NCBI GenBank assembly: GCA_946902875.1
Contig: OX336343.1
Coordinates: 7,181,754-7,245,753 of the forward strand
Source of the DNA: Nematopogon swammerdamellus
Lineage: Eukaryota; Arthropoda; Insecta; Lepidoptera; Adelidae
Direction of reading: 5' to 3'
Length of the DNA stretch: 64,000 nucleotides
The position numbers were made by a program, and so were the translations under genes. Positions 43,240 through 54,160 of this stretch are shown in pieces; positions within the stretch are counted from its first letter, which is position 1; each line of letters begins with the position of its first letter. A model generated the notes under the pieces. It was given only the letters and a program-made list of their open reading frames with translations, was not told where the DNA came from and made no database searches.

Positions 43240-43500
43240 ACTTACTTTTTAACCGACTTCCAAAAAAGGAGGAGGTTCTCAATTCGTCTGTATGTTTTTT
43301 TTTTTTTTTTTTATTTTTATTTTTATTTTTTTTATTTTTATTTTTTTGTATGTTTGTAACACGATTTCTCCGTCAATTGAGGGCCGATTTAGAAAATTCT
43401 TTTTTTGTTAGTTAGGTCATACTTCCGAGGTGGTCCCATTTCAATTTTATCGAAATTGGTTCAGTGGTTTTCGAAAAATCAGCATAATACTATGGTGTGT
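43240..43500 (+). mobile_element. Dispersed repeat 'Z' (ACCGACTTCC...GGAGGAGGTTCTCAATTCG)
   Basis: TTTTTAACCGACTTCCAAAA, AAGGAGGAGGTTCTCAATTC, G, then a T-rich (TTTTTA)n stretch at 43287-43348, GTAACACGATTTCTCCGTCA and GGTGGTCCCATTTCAATTTT. Other pieces are at 44090-44200, 48585-48700, 43745-43790 and both ends of the foldback at 45041-45422. A common insect repeat by recognition; class not stated. Confidence 0.7.
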
Positions 43501-44577
43501 GGTTACCTTCAGCAAAACTTGTGATGTGGTCGTTTTCGGCAATTTTCAGTTTGATAAATTAGTATGGTGTGTGGTTACCTTCAGCAAAACATTTGTGATG
43601 TGGACTTATTCAGCAATTTGCAGTCTGACACATATGGCGAATAATTCTGTACCACTTCAATCGATTTCGATTATTCGATTTCGATTATTCTTTTTTATGT
43701 AATATTACTAAAAAGAATGAAATAAAAACTGTTTTAAAAAATATTAAACCGATTTCCAAAAAACAAAAAAAAAAAAACTAAAAAGTATTAAATACCTAAT
43801 ATTTTGAAATTTTCTCTGTCCTGTTGAAATACATGAATCGATATACTAGTGATACATATTCGGACCCTTGTTTCATGAATATTCTAAATTTGAAATTTTT
43901 TTATCTTTTCCGACCGGCGTTTAATTTATTATGGTACCTGGCCAGTACCTACTGTACCGAGTACCATCGAGCTGGTTTGATGATGGAGACAGAAGGTGGC
44001 CATAGGAACTCCTAAACTACACATGATAAACCCATCGTGTTTGGGCTCGTTGCATTTGTCTTCACGAGAAATTTACTTTAGACCTAAAAGATTCTCAATT
44101 CGACGGTATGTTTTCTTTTTTTGGATGTTTGTTACGCGATTACTCCGTCAATTGTGGGCCGATTTTGAAAATTCTTTTTTTTTTTATTTGAAAGGGGATA
44201 ACCCTGAGGTTTTTGAAGTGAAAACTTCTTTAGCGGCTCTTGGCACTTTTTTAGGTGGGTAAAAATGTATAACTCGCGACATCGCGTCAGCGTCATTTTT
44301 AAAATGAAACCTTAAGTCATTGCGTTAAGGGTTAAGTTAGAGTGGCACGGGATCTGCCGGCACTCCCGGAGTGCAACTGTTAAGTAGGGTTCCGTAACAC
44401 GTTTATGTCTGTCCATTCTACTAAGTTCTGCAAAATGAATGTAGGGTTCCGTAACATATGCATGTCTATCCGTTCTACTAAATTTTACAATTTTCAACCA
44501 AGGTCCTCCGACGGTTATTTTATAATAAAAGTAGGCTTCCGTAACACGTTTATGTCTGTCCATTCTACTAAGTTCTG
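43501..44577. repeat. Mosaic of dispersed repeat fragments
   Basis: Includes a directly repeated GTGTGTGGTTACCTTCAGCA phrase (43496 and 43569), a piece of repeat X (43863-43940), an inverted piece of the 121-bp repeat (44003-44068), a second repeat Z copy (44090-44200), and three copies of GTAACACGTTTATGTCTGTC or a variant, each followed by a TTCTACTAA-type phrase (44394-44577). No gene. Confidence 0.6.
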
Positions 44578-44924
44578 CAACATCACCTACAACGTCCGTG
44601 ATGTCAGCCCATAACACCAGTGCCATGTCAGTGCTTCCCCCTTTGATCGTGCTGACTACACTGAACTGGTCGGAAAACACAAACTATTTACATAGCCGTT
44701 TCGACCGACGTTTAATTCAGTGCGGTGGTACCAACCCGGGAAGGTTAAACCCTACCACCAAGTAAAATTACGAGGGAAGGGACTTACAGTTTTACGAGGA
44801 ATCCGAACCTTGGTCAGCCTCCAACGGTCAGCGGTCACCCATCTAAGCACTGACCGCACCCAGCGTTGCTTAAAATTCAATAGCGACAGTTGACTGTCTG
44901 CACCACTGAGCTATCGAAGCTGAC
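44578..44924 (-). mobile_element. SINE-A copy 10 (near full length, lacks tail)
   Basis: Starts inside the 3' hairpin (CATCACCTACAACGTCCGTG) after a repeat junction. It runs through the core (GGTGGTACCAACCCGGGA), the B box (GAATCCGAACC), the 5S-like part (GGTCACCCATCTAAGCACTG, ACCGCACCCAGCGTTGCTTA) and the A box (CACCACTGAGCTATCG), ending TGAC at 44924. Confidence 0.93.
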
Positions 44925-45040
44925 GTGGTCCTATTTTAATTGGGTCAAGATCGGATTGGAAAGCGAGGCGGAATCGCGAGGCCGAAGGCCGAGCGATTCC
45001 GCCGAGTACATTAATAGCAAAAAATTACTAAAAAAAACTG
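44925..45040. repeat. Palindromic GCGAGGCCGAAGGCCGAGCG piece
   Basis: GGCGGAATCGCGAGGCCGAA, GGCCGAGCGATTCCGCC at about 44966-45003 is an inverted repeat around the same GGCCGAAGGCC core as the arrays at 10 and 40 kb. Confidence 0.7.
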
Positions 45041-45422
45041 TGAAATAAAAAAAAAGTTTTAAAAAACATAAAACCGACTTCCTAAAAAAAGTAAAACTAA
45101 AAAACTATTTAAAATAAAAATATAAAAACCGCCTTCAAAAATATATGAAATAAAAACCTAAAAAAAAAAACGAACCCTAGAGTTGAAGGCGGTGCTAAAG
45201 CAAGCAAAATGATGCATGAAAGAAAACATGAGCGGATGATAATATCCTTTGTGATTTGTGTAGCCTTTTTAGCACCGCCTTCAACTCTAGGGTTCGTTTT
45301 TTTTTTTAGGTTTTTATTTCATATATTTTTGAAGGCGGTTTTTATATTTTTATTTTAAATAGTTTTTTAGTTTTACTTTTTTTAGGAAGTCGGTTTTATG
45401 TTTTTTAAAACTTTTTTTTTTC
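45041..45422. mobile_element. Large foldback, about 155-base arms
   Basis: 45041-45199 and 45268-45422 are near-perfect inverted arms around a 68-base loop. Both hold ACCGACTTCC (outer) and GAACCCTAGAGTTGAAGGCG, GTGCTAAA (inner). The outer ends match the terminus of repeat Z, so the foldback seems built from two head-to-head repeat Z ends. Confidence 0.92.
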
Positions 45423-45784
45423 ATTTAAATTTTTAGTTGTTTTTTTTTTCAACCGTTTAAAAATATAGCTTGAATAAAAATAAACTAGTACATTATTCAA
45501 AACTGGTAATAACGGTTTTGAGACTATAACACGCGTTAAAATGTTTCTTGCGATTTTATTCAGCAGCAGTTCTTGAAAAGTCACTGGTAAAAACATAATT
45601 TTTCCATCTGTTTTGTTTAGTATTTTGTGTATTAGTCAGTGACATTTTTAATTAGCTTTGTTTTTTGTTTATATTATGTTAGTTAAGAATTTATGTAACG
45701 CTGTTGATTTCATAAAAATTAAATAAATAAACTTTAAGAAAAAAAATACTAGTTCTTATTATGAGGCTCCGAATGCATTATTTA

Positions 45785-46402
45785 TAACTTTTACCCGCGG
45801 CTTCGCTTTAATAGCAAATACGATTTAAATGCAAATATGATAATAAACTATCGCTTCCCTTATATCCTCTCTCCCCCCTCCCTTACCCTCTTTACAGGCC
45901 TTACACTTTTTCCATAGAAAGCACTCATATATAAGGTCTTTCAATAGTAGGTAACGATACGCTAAGGGGTGTATGTGTATCAGATACTGATCACGTGCCC
46001 ATACCAATTTTTTTTACGATATAAAAACAAACCTGCTAATTAAGGTGAAATACGCGCACTTCACGTATTAAATTTGAGGAGTGAGTAGGTTTTTTATATC
46101 GTAAAAAAATTGGTATGGGAACGTGATCAGTATCTGATACACATACAGTATACACCCCTTAGCGTATCGTTACCTACTAATGAAAGACCTTATAAGAAAC
46201 GCATTCGCTTTACCGTTTTTTCGCCGACTTACGTTGCAAAATTGGTCTCCACGCTTTTATTTTAACGCAATAATATATAGTCTATGTCCGTTCTGAAGGT
46301 CCATTGGTGAAAGAATTTTTAAAATCGGATGATTAGTTTCGGAGATTACCTCCTTTATCCAAACTTACAAACATTACCTCTTTATAATATTATTAGTTTA
46401 GA
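45785..46402 (-). mobile_element. Helitron (Lep1-like), minus strand, split by a MITE
   Basis: The 5' end on the minus strand is TCTAAACTAATAATATTATA, AAGAGG (46402 downward), preceded by A. The 3' end is AGCGAAGCCGCGGGTAAAAG with the CTAG decayed. The body includes AATCGGATGATTAGTTTCGG (plus-strand spelling). A TIR element at 45930-46194 interrupts it. Confidence 0.75.
45930..46194. mobile_element. TIR MITE 'TATAAGGTC', copy 2, nested in the Helitron
   Basis: Arms of about 100 bases: ATAAGGTCTTTCAATAGTAG, GTAACGATACGCTAAGGGGT, GTATCAGATACTGATCACGT, CCCATACCAATTTTTTTTAC and their reverse complement. The right arm has a 6-base insertion near GTATACTGTATG. The terminus is the same as at 18385-18681, but the internal loop is unrelated. 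Flanks are TATA-rich. Confidence 0.92.
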
Positions 46403-47555
46403 TCACCTCGTGCTCCGAGCTCGACATACGCTGATTACTTCGTCAGTTTTATCGCAACAGATTCAAATCCCATCGGCGACCTATTTATCGCCAGTTCCGG
46501 CTCACACGCCCTCCGTCCGCCATTTTGCATCAGTCCTAATAGATTTTATAGCCCGGGAGCCGAGTCCGGTGGCTCACTAAAAGCGGATCCGTGTTCCGCT
46601 CGGGCGAAATATTTAACACTCCATCTGGGGCCTCGCTCGCGCACGCCTTCGACTTGTGTTTTTTTTTCAGTGGCGGCACTATAGTGCTCTAGTGCGGTAC
46701 AGCGATACGATGCGACGACGAGACGTGCCGTACGTGCAGACGTGCTATTATAGCTTTCGCGAATACAGCGCGATCACTTCTTTATTGTTTACTAGTTTTT
46801 GGTTCGCGGCTTCGTACGTGTGTTTAGAGTCTATTCGCTGTGGATATTATATTAATATCAGATGGGATAACAGGTTAAGTCAGACAGACAACGGACACCA
46901 TTTGAATTGCATTATAGTTGAAATTATTTGAATATACCTACGTTTTAAATTGCTCAACACGCTTATTCCGAGGGTGAAACCCAAAAAGCCCTTGAGCAAA
47001 ACAGAACCAAAGTACATACCAAAATCAAATGAAATTAATTTTATTGCACACAGAATGAATAGTTACAGTAGGTACAGTATACAAATTATTGTAAATATGT
47101 GGAACAGTATTTTGTTTTATTTCTAAATAGCGAAATAGTGTGAATTTAATTACTTCTTTTGTTTTTATTTATTTTGAAAGTCACGTACAGTGCGGCTAAC
47201 TTTAACTCTCTGCACTATCTTTTAAGTTTATATACATACTTATTCACAAGAAGTGTATGTATAGATAACTACTAGAGTTTAGTACTGCAGCAGAGTGCGC
47301 GATGAAGTTGGTTTGTTTAGTGCTCTTTATGAGTGTCTAGCGACCGCAGCCTGCCGCATCCTCCGCCCCCGCATCCTTCGCCCCCGCATCCTCCGCCCCC
47401 GCATCCTCCGCCCCCGCACAACCCGGCTACTCTGGCTGGGCGGGCGGGGTCCGCCCCCGCGCAGAGTGCTATGGGAGTTGCAGCGCGACCGCGTGTGCTT
47501 TATGGCTTTTAGGTTTCGCACCTCCGAAGTGCTGCGGATTTACTAAGGGGACTTT
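46403..47555. other. Unassigned DNA with CpG-rich blocks and a 15-bp minisatellite
   Basis: 46490-46830 and 47330-47480 are GC-rich. At 47356-47418 a 15-base unit (GCATCCTCCGCCCCC) is repeated about four times. Frames at 46656-46931 and 47295-47546 have no recognised domain; the second is Arg/Pro-rich because of the repeat. 47020-47060 resembles a minus-strand LINE tail (TTTTATTGCACACAG). A first exon or promoter cannot be excluded. Confidence 0.35.
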
Positions 47556-47906
47556 ATGCGTTCGGCAGTTCGGGATACTTTTACGTTATTGAACCTAAAT
47601 ATAGTTTATTGGTCTGCCAGTAAGGGTGTCATTCTGGAAGGAATGTTACCATTGGATAAGGAGAGCTTACAAAGAATTAATCTGCGGAAAATATCTGTAG
47701 ACAATAAGAGAACGTGGAGGCGCGGTAAGAACTACCCACAGGAACTACCAGGTAACAGCAACACCTGGAGTCGACTTCATGCACGGAGTACCAACGTGGA
47801 TGTTTTATTAAAATTCATTTTTCGGATAAATTCAATAAATCATAGAAAGAAAAAAAATTACCAGTCCCCAAACATATACGTTACGTTAAGGTACAAAAAT
47901 ATATAA
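47556..47906 (+). other. Unrecognised 116-codon open frame
   Basis: Starts MRSAVRDTF and includes GVILEGMLPLDKESLQRINL. I recognise no domain, signal peptide or membrane segment. It follows a GC-rich block, and its end is AT-rich and basic. It may be chance, an exon, or part of an unrecognised element; the lack of any repeat copy in the window leaves this open. Confidence 0.15.
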
Positions 47907-47936
47907 AGACTTAAATTTAAAGAAAATTTATATTTT

Positions 47937-48120
47937 ATTTAATCAATCAATCAATTATACATCAAACAAATTAATACTAGATTAACTTACAAAAACTTAA
48001 AATTAAAATTACTTTTGAAAATATTATGACTAAAAATTTAAAATATATACCTGCATACATGCTAATGTATGCCTAAAGAATATAAAATATTCCCGCGCTG
48101 GATCGCCAGGCTGACTCTCT
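47937..48120 (-). mobile_element. LINE 3' end with (AATC)n tail
   Basis: AATCAATCAATCAAT at the left is the tail; inward lie AAACTTAAAATTAAAATTAC-type text and GCTGGATCGCCAGGCTGACT, matching CTGGATCGCCAGG at 1680. Confidence 0.55.
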
Positions 48121-49074
48121 GCCTGACGTATTCCCCAGCACGTTGATCCTTAGATTTTTCAATGATTTTTTTGCATAAGATGCCAACAAATTTCTTAATT
48201 GGAAATAAATTTAAATAATTTATGTATGTATAGTTCCTTTGCTTTATGCCTCAATAAAACAATGTCATAGACCTGATCTGAAGCATAGACATACATACAT
48301 ACATACATACATACATGCATACACTCACAAGATTATCCTCCTTTTTGCTTCGCTCAGTTGGATAATTAACTGATGACAATCTGGGCCCGTCTCAGCATGT
48401 GGTATAGGTGCACAAGGCGACCTATACTTAGCGTTGTTTTTCCGATAGGCCCAGATTGTAAGCAATAATAACACACTAACTATGAACATAGGAAATTTAA
48501 ACAAAATGACGTGAAGCCAATCCATTCATTGCCGTAAATCCACAGGCATCATTAACTTATAATTTGAATATGTATGTATTTATATTTTTAATCGACTTCA
48601 AAAAAAGGAGGAGGTTCTCAATTCGACTGTATTTTTTTTATGTTTGTTACCTCAGAACTTTCGAGTGGGTGAACCGATTTTGAAAATTCTTTTTATACTA
48701 CTGTTCCTTCTTTTGTACTGCATTGTCCGCCCTTACACATTCTAAAGGTTAGTTAGTAAAGAATGCTTTTTATAACCCTTTTAAACAATGGTGTACAAAA
48801 AATCATATCTTAATTTAATTTAATTTCAACTTACCGTCGAGAGTCAAGCCGTCACCGGATGATGCTGAGTATTTCCGCAGATTCAATAGTGCTTACGTAC
48901 GAACATACAAACACACTGCAATGCAACCCCTCACGCGACCGTGTCGCTACTGCCCCCGCAGTATCCGCCCGAGGGAAAATAATGAATGTGCGTTCACACT
49001 CGAACTGTGCTGCGAACTAATGTCACTAGTGCCCACTCGCGACAATATAAACAGCGCCTAATCGCTTTTGGCTC
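48121..49074. repeat. Unassigned DNA with (ACAT)n at 48288-48315 and a repeat Z piece (48585-48700)
   Basis: Repeat Z piece: TCGACTTCAAAAAAAGGAGG, AGGTTCTCAATTCGACTG. No gene recognised in the rest. Confidence 0.6.
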
Positions 49075-49339
49075 TACCTTTGTTGACCGCACGTAATAAA
49101 TATAAATATAAGTATCTGGATCTGCAGCACGAGGTTACCAAAATGTGGCCCGTCGACTCGACGATCGTTGTGCCCATTGTCGTTTCGGCGCATGGGCTGA
49201 TAGCGAAGAGTCTCGGCGACCACCTTAAGAGGCTCTCGCTGAGTGGTTGGGTCAAGGGCCAGATCCAGAAGGCAGCCCTGCTCGACACTGCACGCATCGT
49301 CCGGAGGTTCCTCTCTTTGGGACCCGTCCATCGGTAGCT
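49075..49339 (+). pseudogene. Non-LTR retrotransposon ORF, C-terminal segment
   Basis: In frame to a stop at about 49337: NKYKYKYLDLQHEVTKMWPV, DSTIVVPIVVSAHGLIAKSL, GDHLKRLSLSGWVKGQIQKA, ALLDTARIVRRFLSL. The KYxDLxxExxxMW...VVPIVxxAxGxIxKxL...QKxALLxTAxIxRxxLS pattern is, from memory, a conserved C-terminal region of animal non-LTR retrotransposon polyproteins. It is followed by a 3' UTR ending in AATAAAGAG and an (ATAG)n stretch near 49490. Upstream RT sequence is absent: a 5'-truncated copy, but this part has no stop. Confidence 0.8.
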
Positions 49340-49539
49340 TGGGTCCGCCCCGCCGCCGGTGGTGTAAACCCCATTTGTTTTATAATAATTTTATGTATAA
49401 TTTTTGTATATTTTAGGTTTATTTATGTAAAATTATTGTAAATAGATGTGTAAATAAAGAGATAACATGTAAAATGCATAGATATGTTTTAGATAGATAG
49501 ATAGACATTCACACCACCAAACAATAACAAACAATGATA

Positions 49540-49880
49540 CATGATCATCATCAACATCATCAGTCCGTATCGGTCCACTGCTGGACGCAGGCCTCTCCCA
49601 AGTTACTCCACCACACGCGGTCTTCCGCTCTTCTCATCCATATCCACTCCCGGCCACTTTTTTTAGGTCGTCTGTCCACCAAGAGGGAGGGCGTCCCATG
49701 CTTCGTTTGCTTGTACGTGGCCTTCATTCGAGCACCTGTCTACCCTTTGTCGGATCTGCGACAGATGTGCCCAGCCCACTGCCACTTCAGCTTGCTCATT
49801 TTCTGAACAGTGTCGACTACCTTGATTCTTTGTCGTATTTCGTAATTACGCATTTTATCGATTAATGAAACGCCGGGCAT
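49540..49880 (-). pseudogene. RTE-type LINE ORF, C-terminal fragment (second subfamily)
   Basis: Minus strand gives QKMSKLKWQWAGHICRR, then frameshifted remnants equivalent to the GRP..RW stretch, then EDRVWWSNLGEACVQQWTDTD and an ATC-rich tail (ATCATCATCAACATCATC on plus). Homologous in layout to 35582-36100 but with a different tail; the tail matches 27465-27562. Confidence 0.8.
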
Positions 49881-50397
49881 TGCTTTATCCGATGAAGAAA
49901 ACATACTGAAGAACAATAAAATTATAGAAATATAATTATACTATAATTTTTGTTTGATATAATGTTTATACTCCACTTATTGATTACCAATATACTGTAA
50001 CTCTCTCTCTTTCTTATTATCTTTCCTATATCTATAACTCTTTCACTGCATTTGATAACTCGTGCGTGAAAATCGTTCCTATGTTTTATATGTAGTTAGA
50101 CTATCTTCTTCGCTTACAGCGCTCGTCCAGATAGGTTGCGTGGCATGTAGCGGCACTCTGGCGGCGGGGGCGGAGCACGGGAGGGCGGGCGCCCGCACGA
50201 TGCGGCTGAGGCGGCGGCGTGGTGCTGGGGCGGAAGCGAGCGCAGCGCTGCACTGACCGAGAGCGAACCGGAAACGGATACGTTCCGACTCGTTATCCGC
50301 CGAGAACAGCTTCCGGCGAGCAGAACGAGCCGCCGCGCCGATTGTGAACAGAGCCTCCCCCCCCCCCCCCCCCCCCCTCGTCCTCCCCTACTGTCCC
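49881..50397. repeat. GC-rich block (50130-50350) and C21 homopolymer (50357-50377)
   Basis: GCGGCGGGGGCGGAGCACGG and similar words, then 21 consecutive C. No protein motif in the open frame 50062-50256. Confidence 0.6.
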
Positions 50398-50722
50398 CTA
50401 CACCCCTGCCGGCGGAGGTGTGAGGGGCGCAGGGGGACCGGCGGCGTCCGCAGTGCCGCTGCTTAACAAATTACTATTTGTCGCTTCCGTGTACATTTGT
50501 CGGAAGTTGCAGTTCGAAATAACATTTACACTGCAGCGGGCATCCACCTGCAGAACCTCCTGGACAATGCTCCCTCCTTCCTCATATTGACTACTCAAGG
50601 GCCGTCGCATTTTACCTAATTCTTGCTTTCTCTCATTTCTGCTGGTCCTCGAGATGACAACTTCCATATTTTGAACCTGAGCTGAAGTGCAAGGCAGCTT
50701 TTGCTTATTATTTCTTGTACCT
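50398..50722 (-). other. Coding-like open frame of about 107 codons, unrecognised
   Basis: Minus-strand frame open from just after a TAA near 50720 to a stop at 50398, with an internal Met at 50667 (MEVVISRTSRNERKQELGKM). Amino-acid use is balanced and hydrophilic, unlike the Arg/Ala/Pro artefacts elsewhere (for example YEEGGSIVQEVLQVD and YTEATNSNLLSSGTAD). It ends in a Pro-rich tail. No domain, signal peptide or membrane span recognised. It could be a host exon or an ORF1 piece of a transposon. Confidence 0.25.
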
Positions 50723-52419
50723 TATTTATTTTGAAAATACAGTGTATAATCCTAGCTATGATGGCGCGAGGCCCGCAGTCACGTCATGTGTCCACCTCGC
50801 GCGTCGGGATAGAAGAGAGGAGGCCCACCCGGTCTATGCAGGTTAATGTTGATCCTCGCGTCGAGTGCTCGCTTGAATATTTCAATATCTCGGCACCGGT
50901 CGCATCGCGTCGTCTCACGCCGTGTCACGCCGTGTCACGCCACGTCATGAGATGTCGAAGCACGTCGCACCCACCACAGAATACCGAGCGACAGTGCTGA
51001 GCACTTTTGAAATTACGAAATTAACACTGGCAAAACTACATTTCTATAACTACGAGTATTTTTAGTCTACCATGAATATTAATATAATTTGTATTTGCCT
51101 TACGGTGCGTTGGAATTCGCGGTCACTTTGGCCAGTGTTCTTGTCAACCGCAGCGCAGCCAGGCACTCGCCCTGAGGATGGACTACATTTCTATGTTGCT
51201 TATTGTTCATTGAGAATTATAATGCCAGTAGGACTGCAATCGCACTAGTCACAATTTTTTTTGTTCTATCCGGTTCGATTACACCCACGAAGAAGAACCG
51301 GTAAGATATTTCGCAGGGGTTTTTTTCATACATATTATTACATGTGTTTCGCAATGCTTTGCTTCGCGGTAGAATATGCTCTAACTATCCTGAGATGTGC
51401 CAGAAAACTCCATAAGAAATCATTTATTCCTTTTAGACTTATAAGGGAACATATAATCTTCGATGGCGCATAGGCCGTTACGGGTTAGAGTAAAATGTTG
51501 GTTGATGACTTAAAGCCGCACAAGAGGGTCGACAAAGGAAAACATTCAACTTGCCAACATTGCAACACATGCAGTCGTTTCAAAACGTTGCATAAAACCC
51601 CACACATTTCCTGACTTTACAGAAAAAACTCCTCCCATACCCAGTTCGACCAGCCAGCAGCGCACCGGATGATAAGTTTCGCGACGACAACGGTGAAGTG
51701 AATTTCTGGAAAGTTCTAGTTCGAAAAAGTTCCCTCCGCAATATATAAGTCGGGCATTAGTTGCTACCAAATCGGATCCAGAAGTTAAAACTGGTCGATT
51801 TTTTTTTCTATTTTGCATAGTTACGGTTAAGTACATTTTATACGTAGGTACTTACTTCATAGTAAGTTGGCACGGTAAATTGAAGTGTTAAGTTTCAGGC
51901 CCTAGGGGTGTATTTTGAACAAAAGTGTAGTTGTTTACACGATTTTAAAGAATCATGAAATGTTGCAGGTACAAGGAATACATTATTATTTTCAATTACT
52001 ACCAAAAGATAAATTAAATTTATTTTTTAAGTTAGTTTATTTCCTAAGTTAGTTTATATAATTTTTAGATTAGTTAATTATTTTATAACAATGTTAATTT
52101 GAATTGAATAAACTATTTACCTGATTATTAAAAAAAAAAAAATTACTACCCATAGATATTACACCTGACATGACATCGTCCAACGATCACGGCATGTTAT
52201 ACACCTTACTACAAAGTATATTTAATGTATGTGTAAGAAACATAACACTAAAAGATATTACAATTTACAAGTAAAAAAAACCGAATAACATAAAATATAA
52301 ACCTATTATATCAAACTAACAAACTATCTACTATCTTTTAAAAATTTCGGTGTCCATTAAACGAGATAGAAAATCTCAACCATGGACACTGACGAAGGCA
52401 CCCATAACGTTCGCAGCGT
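50723..52419. other. Unassigned DNA
   Basis: 50905-50955 has repeated GTCACGCCGT words. 51261-51310 (CCGGTTCGATTACACCCACG, AAGAAGAACCG) is matched in reverse at about 55395-55425, a small dispersed repeat. No gene recognised; AT-rich from 51840. Confidence 0.4.
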
Positions 52420-52450
52420 CCCCCCCCCCCCCCCCCCCCCTTTTTTTTTT
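52420..52450. repeat. C21-T10 homopolymer tract
   Basis: Twenty-one C directly followed by ten T. Length is unreliable. Confidence 0.9.
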
Positions 52451-52510
52451 AAATATATTACTTACCTATTATACCAGACGCAGATGTAGGTAATATCTGA
52501 TCGTGTAGTA

Positions 52511-52544
52511 AGCTCGTCACAGTGTAGCTACACTGTGACGAGCT
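52511..52544. repeat. Perfect 34-bp palindrome, no spacer
   Basis: AGCTCGTCACAGTGTAG is followed immediately by its exact reverse complement. A dyad of two 17-base arms without a loop is rare by chance. It could be a cruciform, a dimeric protein site, or the fused ends of a deleted foldback element. Confidence 0.95.
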
Positions 52545-53540
52545 GTGTGGTGCTATCAGTGTGTAGTTAGTGCATCCACACCGTCGTCGTTGCGCTATCA
52601 CTATCGCTGATCACCAGAGCGAGCCGGGGCGGCGCGGCGGGGGAGGCAGGGGCGCGGCGCGGCGGGCTCTGTGATCTCGTACACGGCTCGCTCGACAATG
52701 TTGATCGTTGTAGGCTAAGCGATGTGCGGTACCGTATTACGTCATTTAAGTTCTACATTTAAAAGAAGTTACGTGCGTTATTTCTTCAACACATCGAAAG
52801 ACAACGTATATTTTTGCCGTGCGGCACAGGATCACAATTTCAATATGTACAAGCTATTACTGAAACTAATAAAGTGAATAATCTATAACGCCGCACCGAC
52901 CGACCGACCGATCGACGCGCCGGCGAAGGAGCATCGTCGATTCTATGTTCGCTTATTGATATTGATTTTATTTTTGAAATGAAGCTTCTTAACGCACGTT
53001 TGGTATGGGGACCAAGCTCAGAAAAAGTATAACGTCACGAAAGTACGAACGGAAGTTGCAACGCTCTAAAAATAAATTAATAATTGAATTTTAAATACAA
53101 ACCGTAAGAAACTCCGCTTCAGTCGAGTTGCCCACGACACCTAATATTTTTTTGACTAATTTAAATCTACTCACTCAATTCCCATGAGGTTTTGCTGTCA
53201 TTTTCTACACAGCTAAGGGTGGCTATAGGACATTTTCCACTGCGAAACGAAGGACAAAAACGTACTCTGTTTTAGGGCCGCTAAACTTGTCCATGTAAAT
53301 GGCAAAGCGACTAAAGAAAGAAGAAAGAAAGGAAACTAAGTCGTCCACGCCAGAGTTGACTCCCACTCGGCTACAAGAGCCTACCACCTGCCACGAACTA
53401 TTCTTATTCGCCTGCATATACTTCTCCCACATCCCAAAGGTTGGTTAGTATAGAATGCCTCACGGCATTAAGCTCACCTATTGTGCCTATTTTGTATAAA
53501 TTGGTGTTCAATAAATAATATATACATACATATACATATA
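52545..53540. other. Unassigned DNA with GC-rich block (52610-52700)
   Basis: CGGGGCGGCGCGGCGGGGGA and neighbouring words; no ORF motif. A short GACCGACCGACCGA stretch lies at about 52897. Nothing else recognised. Confidence 0.4.
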
Positions 53541-53710
53541 CCTAGTGCGGGACAAGGGAATGAACCAACAGTTTTACCCCGGTTCCGAACGGTGAAGCAG
53601 CATGTAGGTGTGCACTTAAATTTTTCCGTCAGAAAAAAACACATTGGTACACGCCGTCCGAATTCGCACCTCGGACCTCTCGCAAGAGAAGCCGCCGCCG
53701 CCCAAACACT
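53541..53710 (-). mobile_element. SINE-B copy 2 (head and proximal body)
   Basis: On the minus strand: GTGTTTGGGCGGCGGCGGCT (decayed A-box side), GCGAGAGGTCCGAGGTGCGA (decayed B box), CGTGTACCAATGTG, CTGACGGAAAAATTTAAGTG, CTGCTTCACCGTTCGGAACC, collinear with 19616-19460. The shared body with SINE-A is truncated. Confidence 0.85.
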
Positions 53711-54104
53711 ATAATACATGAACGTACCATGCCCGATACGGGAATGTACCTGGTAGGAGCATGGTAGGGAATATTATTATGCAACCAACTGTACTGTGCC
53801 TATGTATTTTGTAAGCATTATGCACAAACAATGTATAACTATACATTATGAGAGTACGGAGTGGAACGTGAAGCGATGTCACAATAGGGTGTGTGAGGAG
53901 GGGAGGGAAGGGGGGCGTGTTCACGGCTCGTGACGAGTAAATTAATATTCGTAACTTCTGGCATTACTTATGCAATTCGTTTTGACAAGCATTCTGTGGG
54001 CATGTACTTAGGGGGGCAGAGGTGGGCCGTGTTGTTTTGTTTATATGCTTTCCCTGTACAGTGAAGTCAATTAATGCCGCTAAAGAATACATTTTTAAAA
54101 ATAG
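53711..54104. other. Unassigned DNA
   Basis: No gene recognised. Confidence 0.4.
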
Positions 54105-54160
54105 AATAGAATAGATTCTTTATTGCACACAGTTACATATTAAATTATTTCTCATGTAAT
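54105..54160 (-). mobile_element. LINE 3' end with (TATTC)n tail
   Basis: AATAGAATAGAATAGATTCT, TTATTGCACACAG: a minus-strand terminus equal in style to 17800-17886. Confidence 0.5.

Noticed and set aside
43224..43415. Phe-rich possible membrane peptide
   Set aside because: Comes from the (TTTTTA)n tract inside repeat Z.
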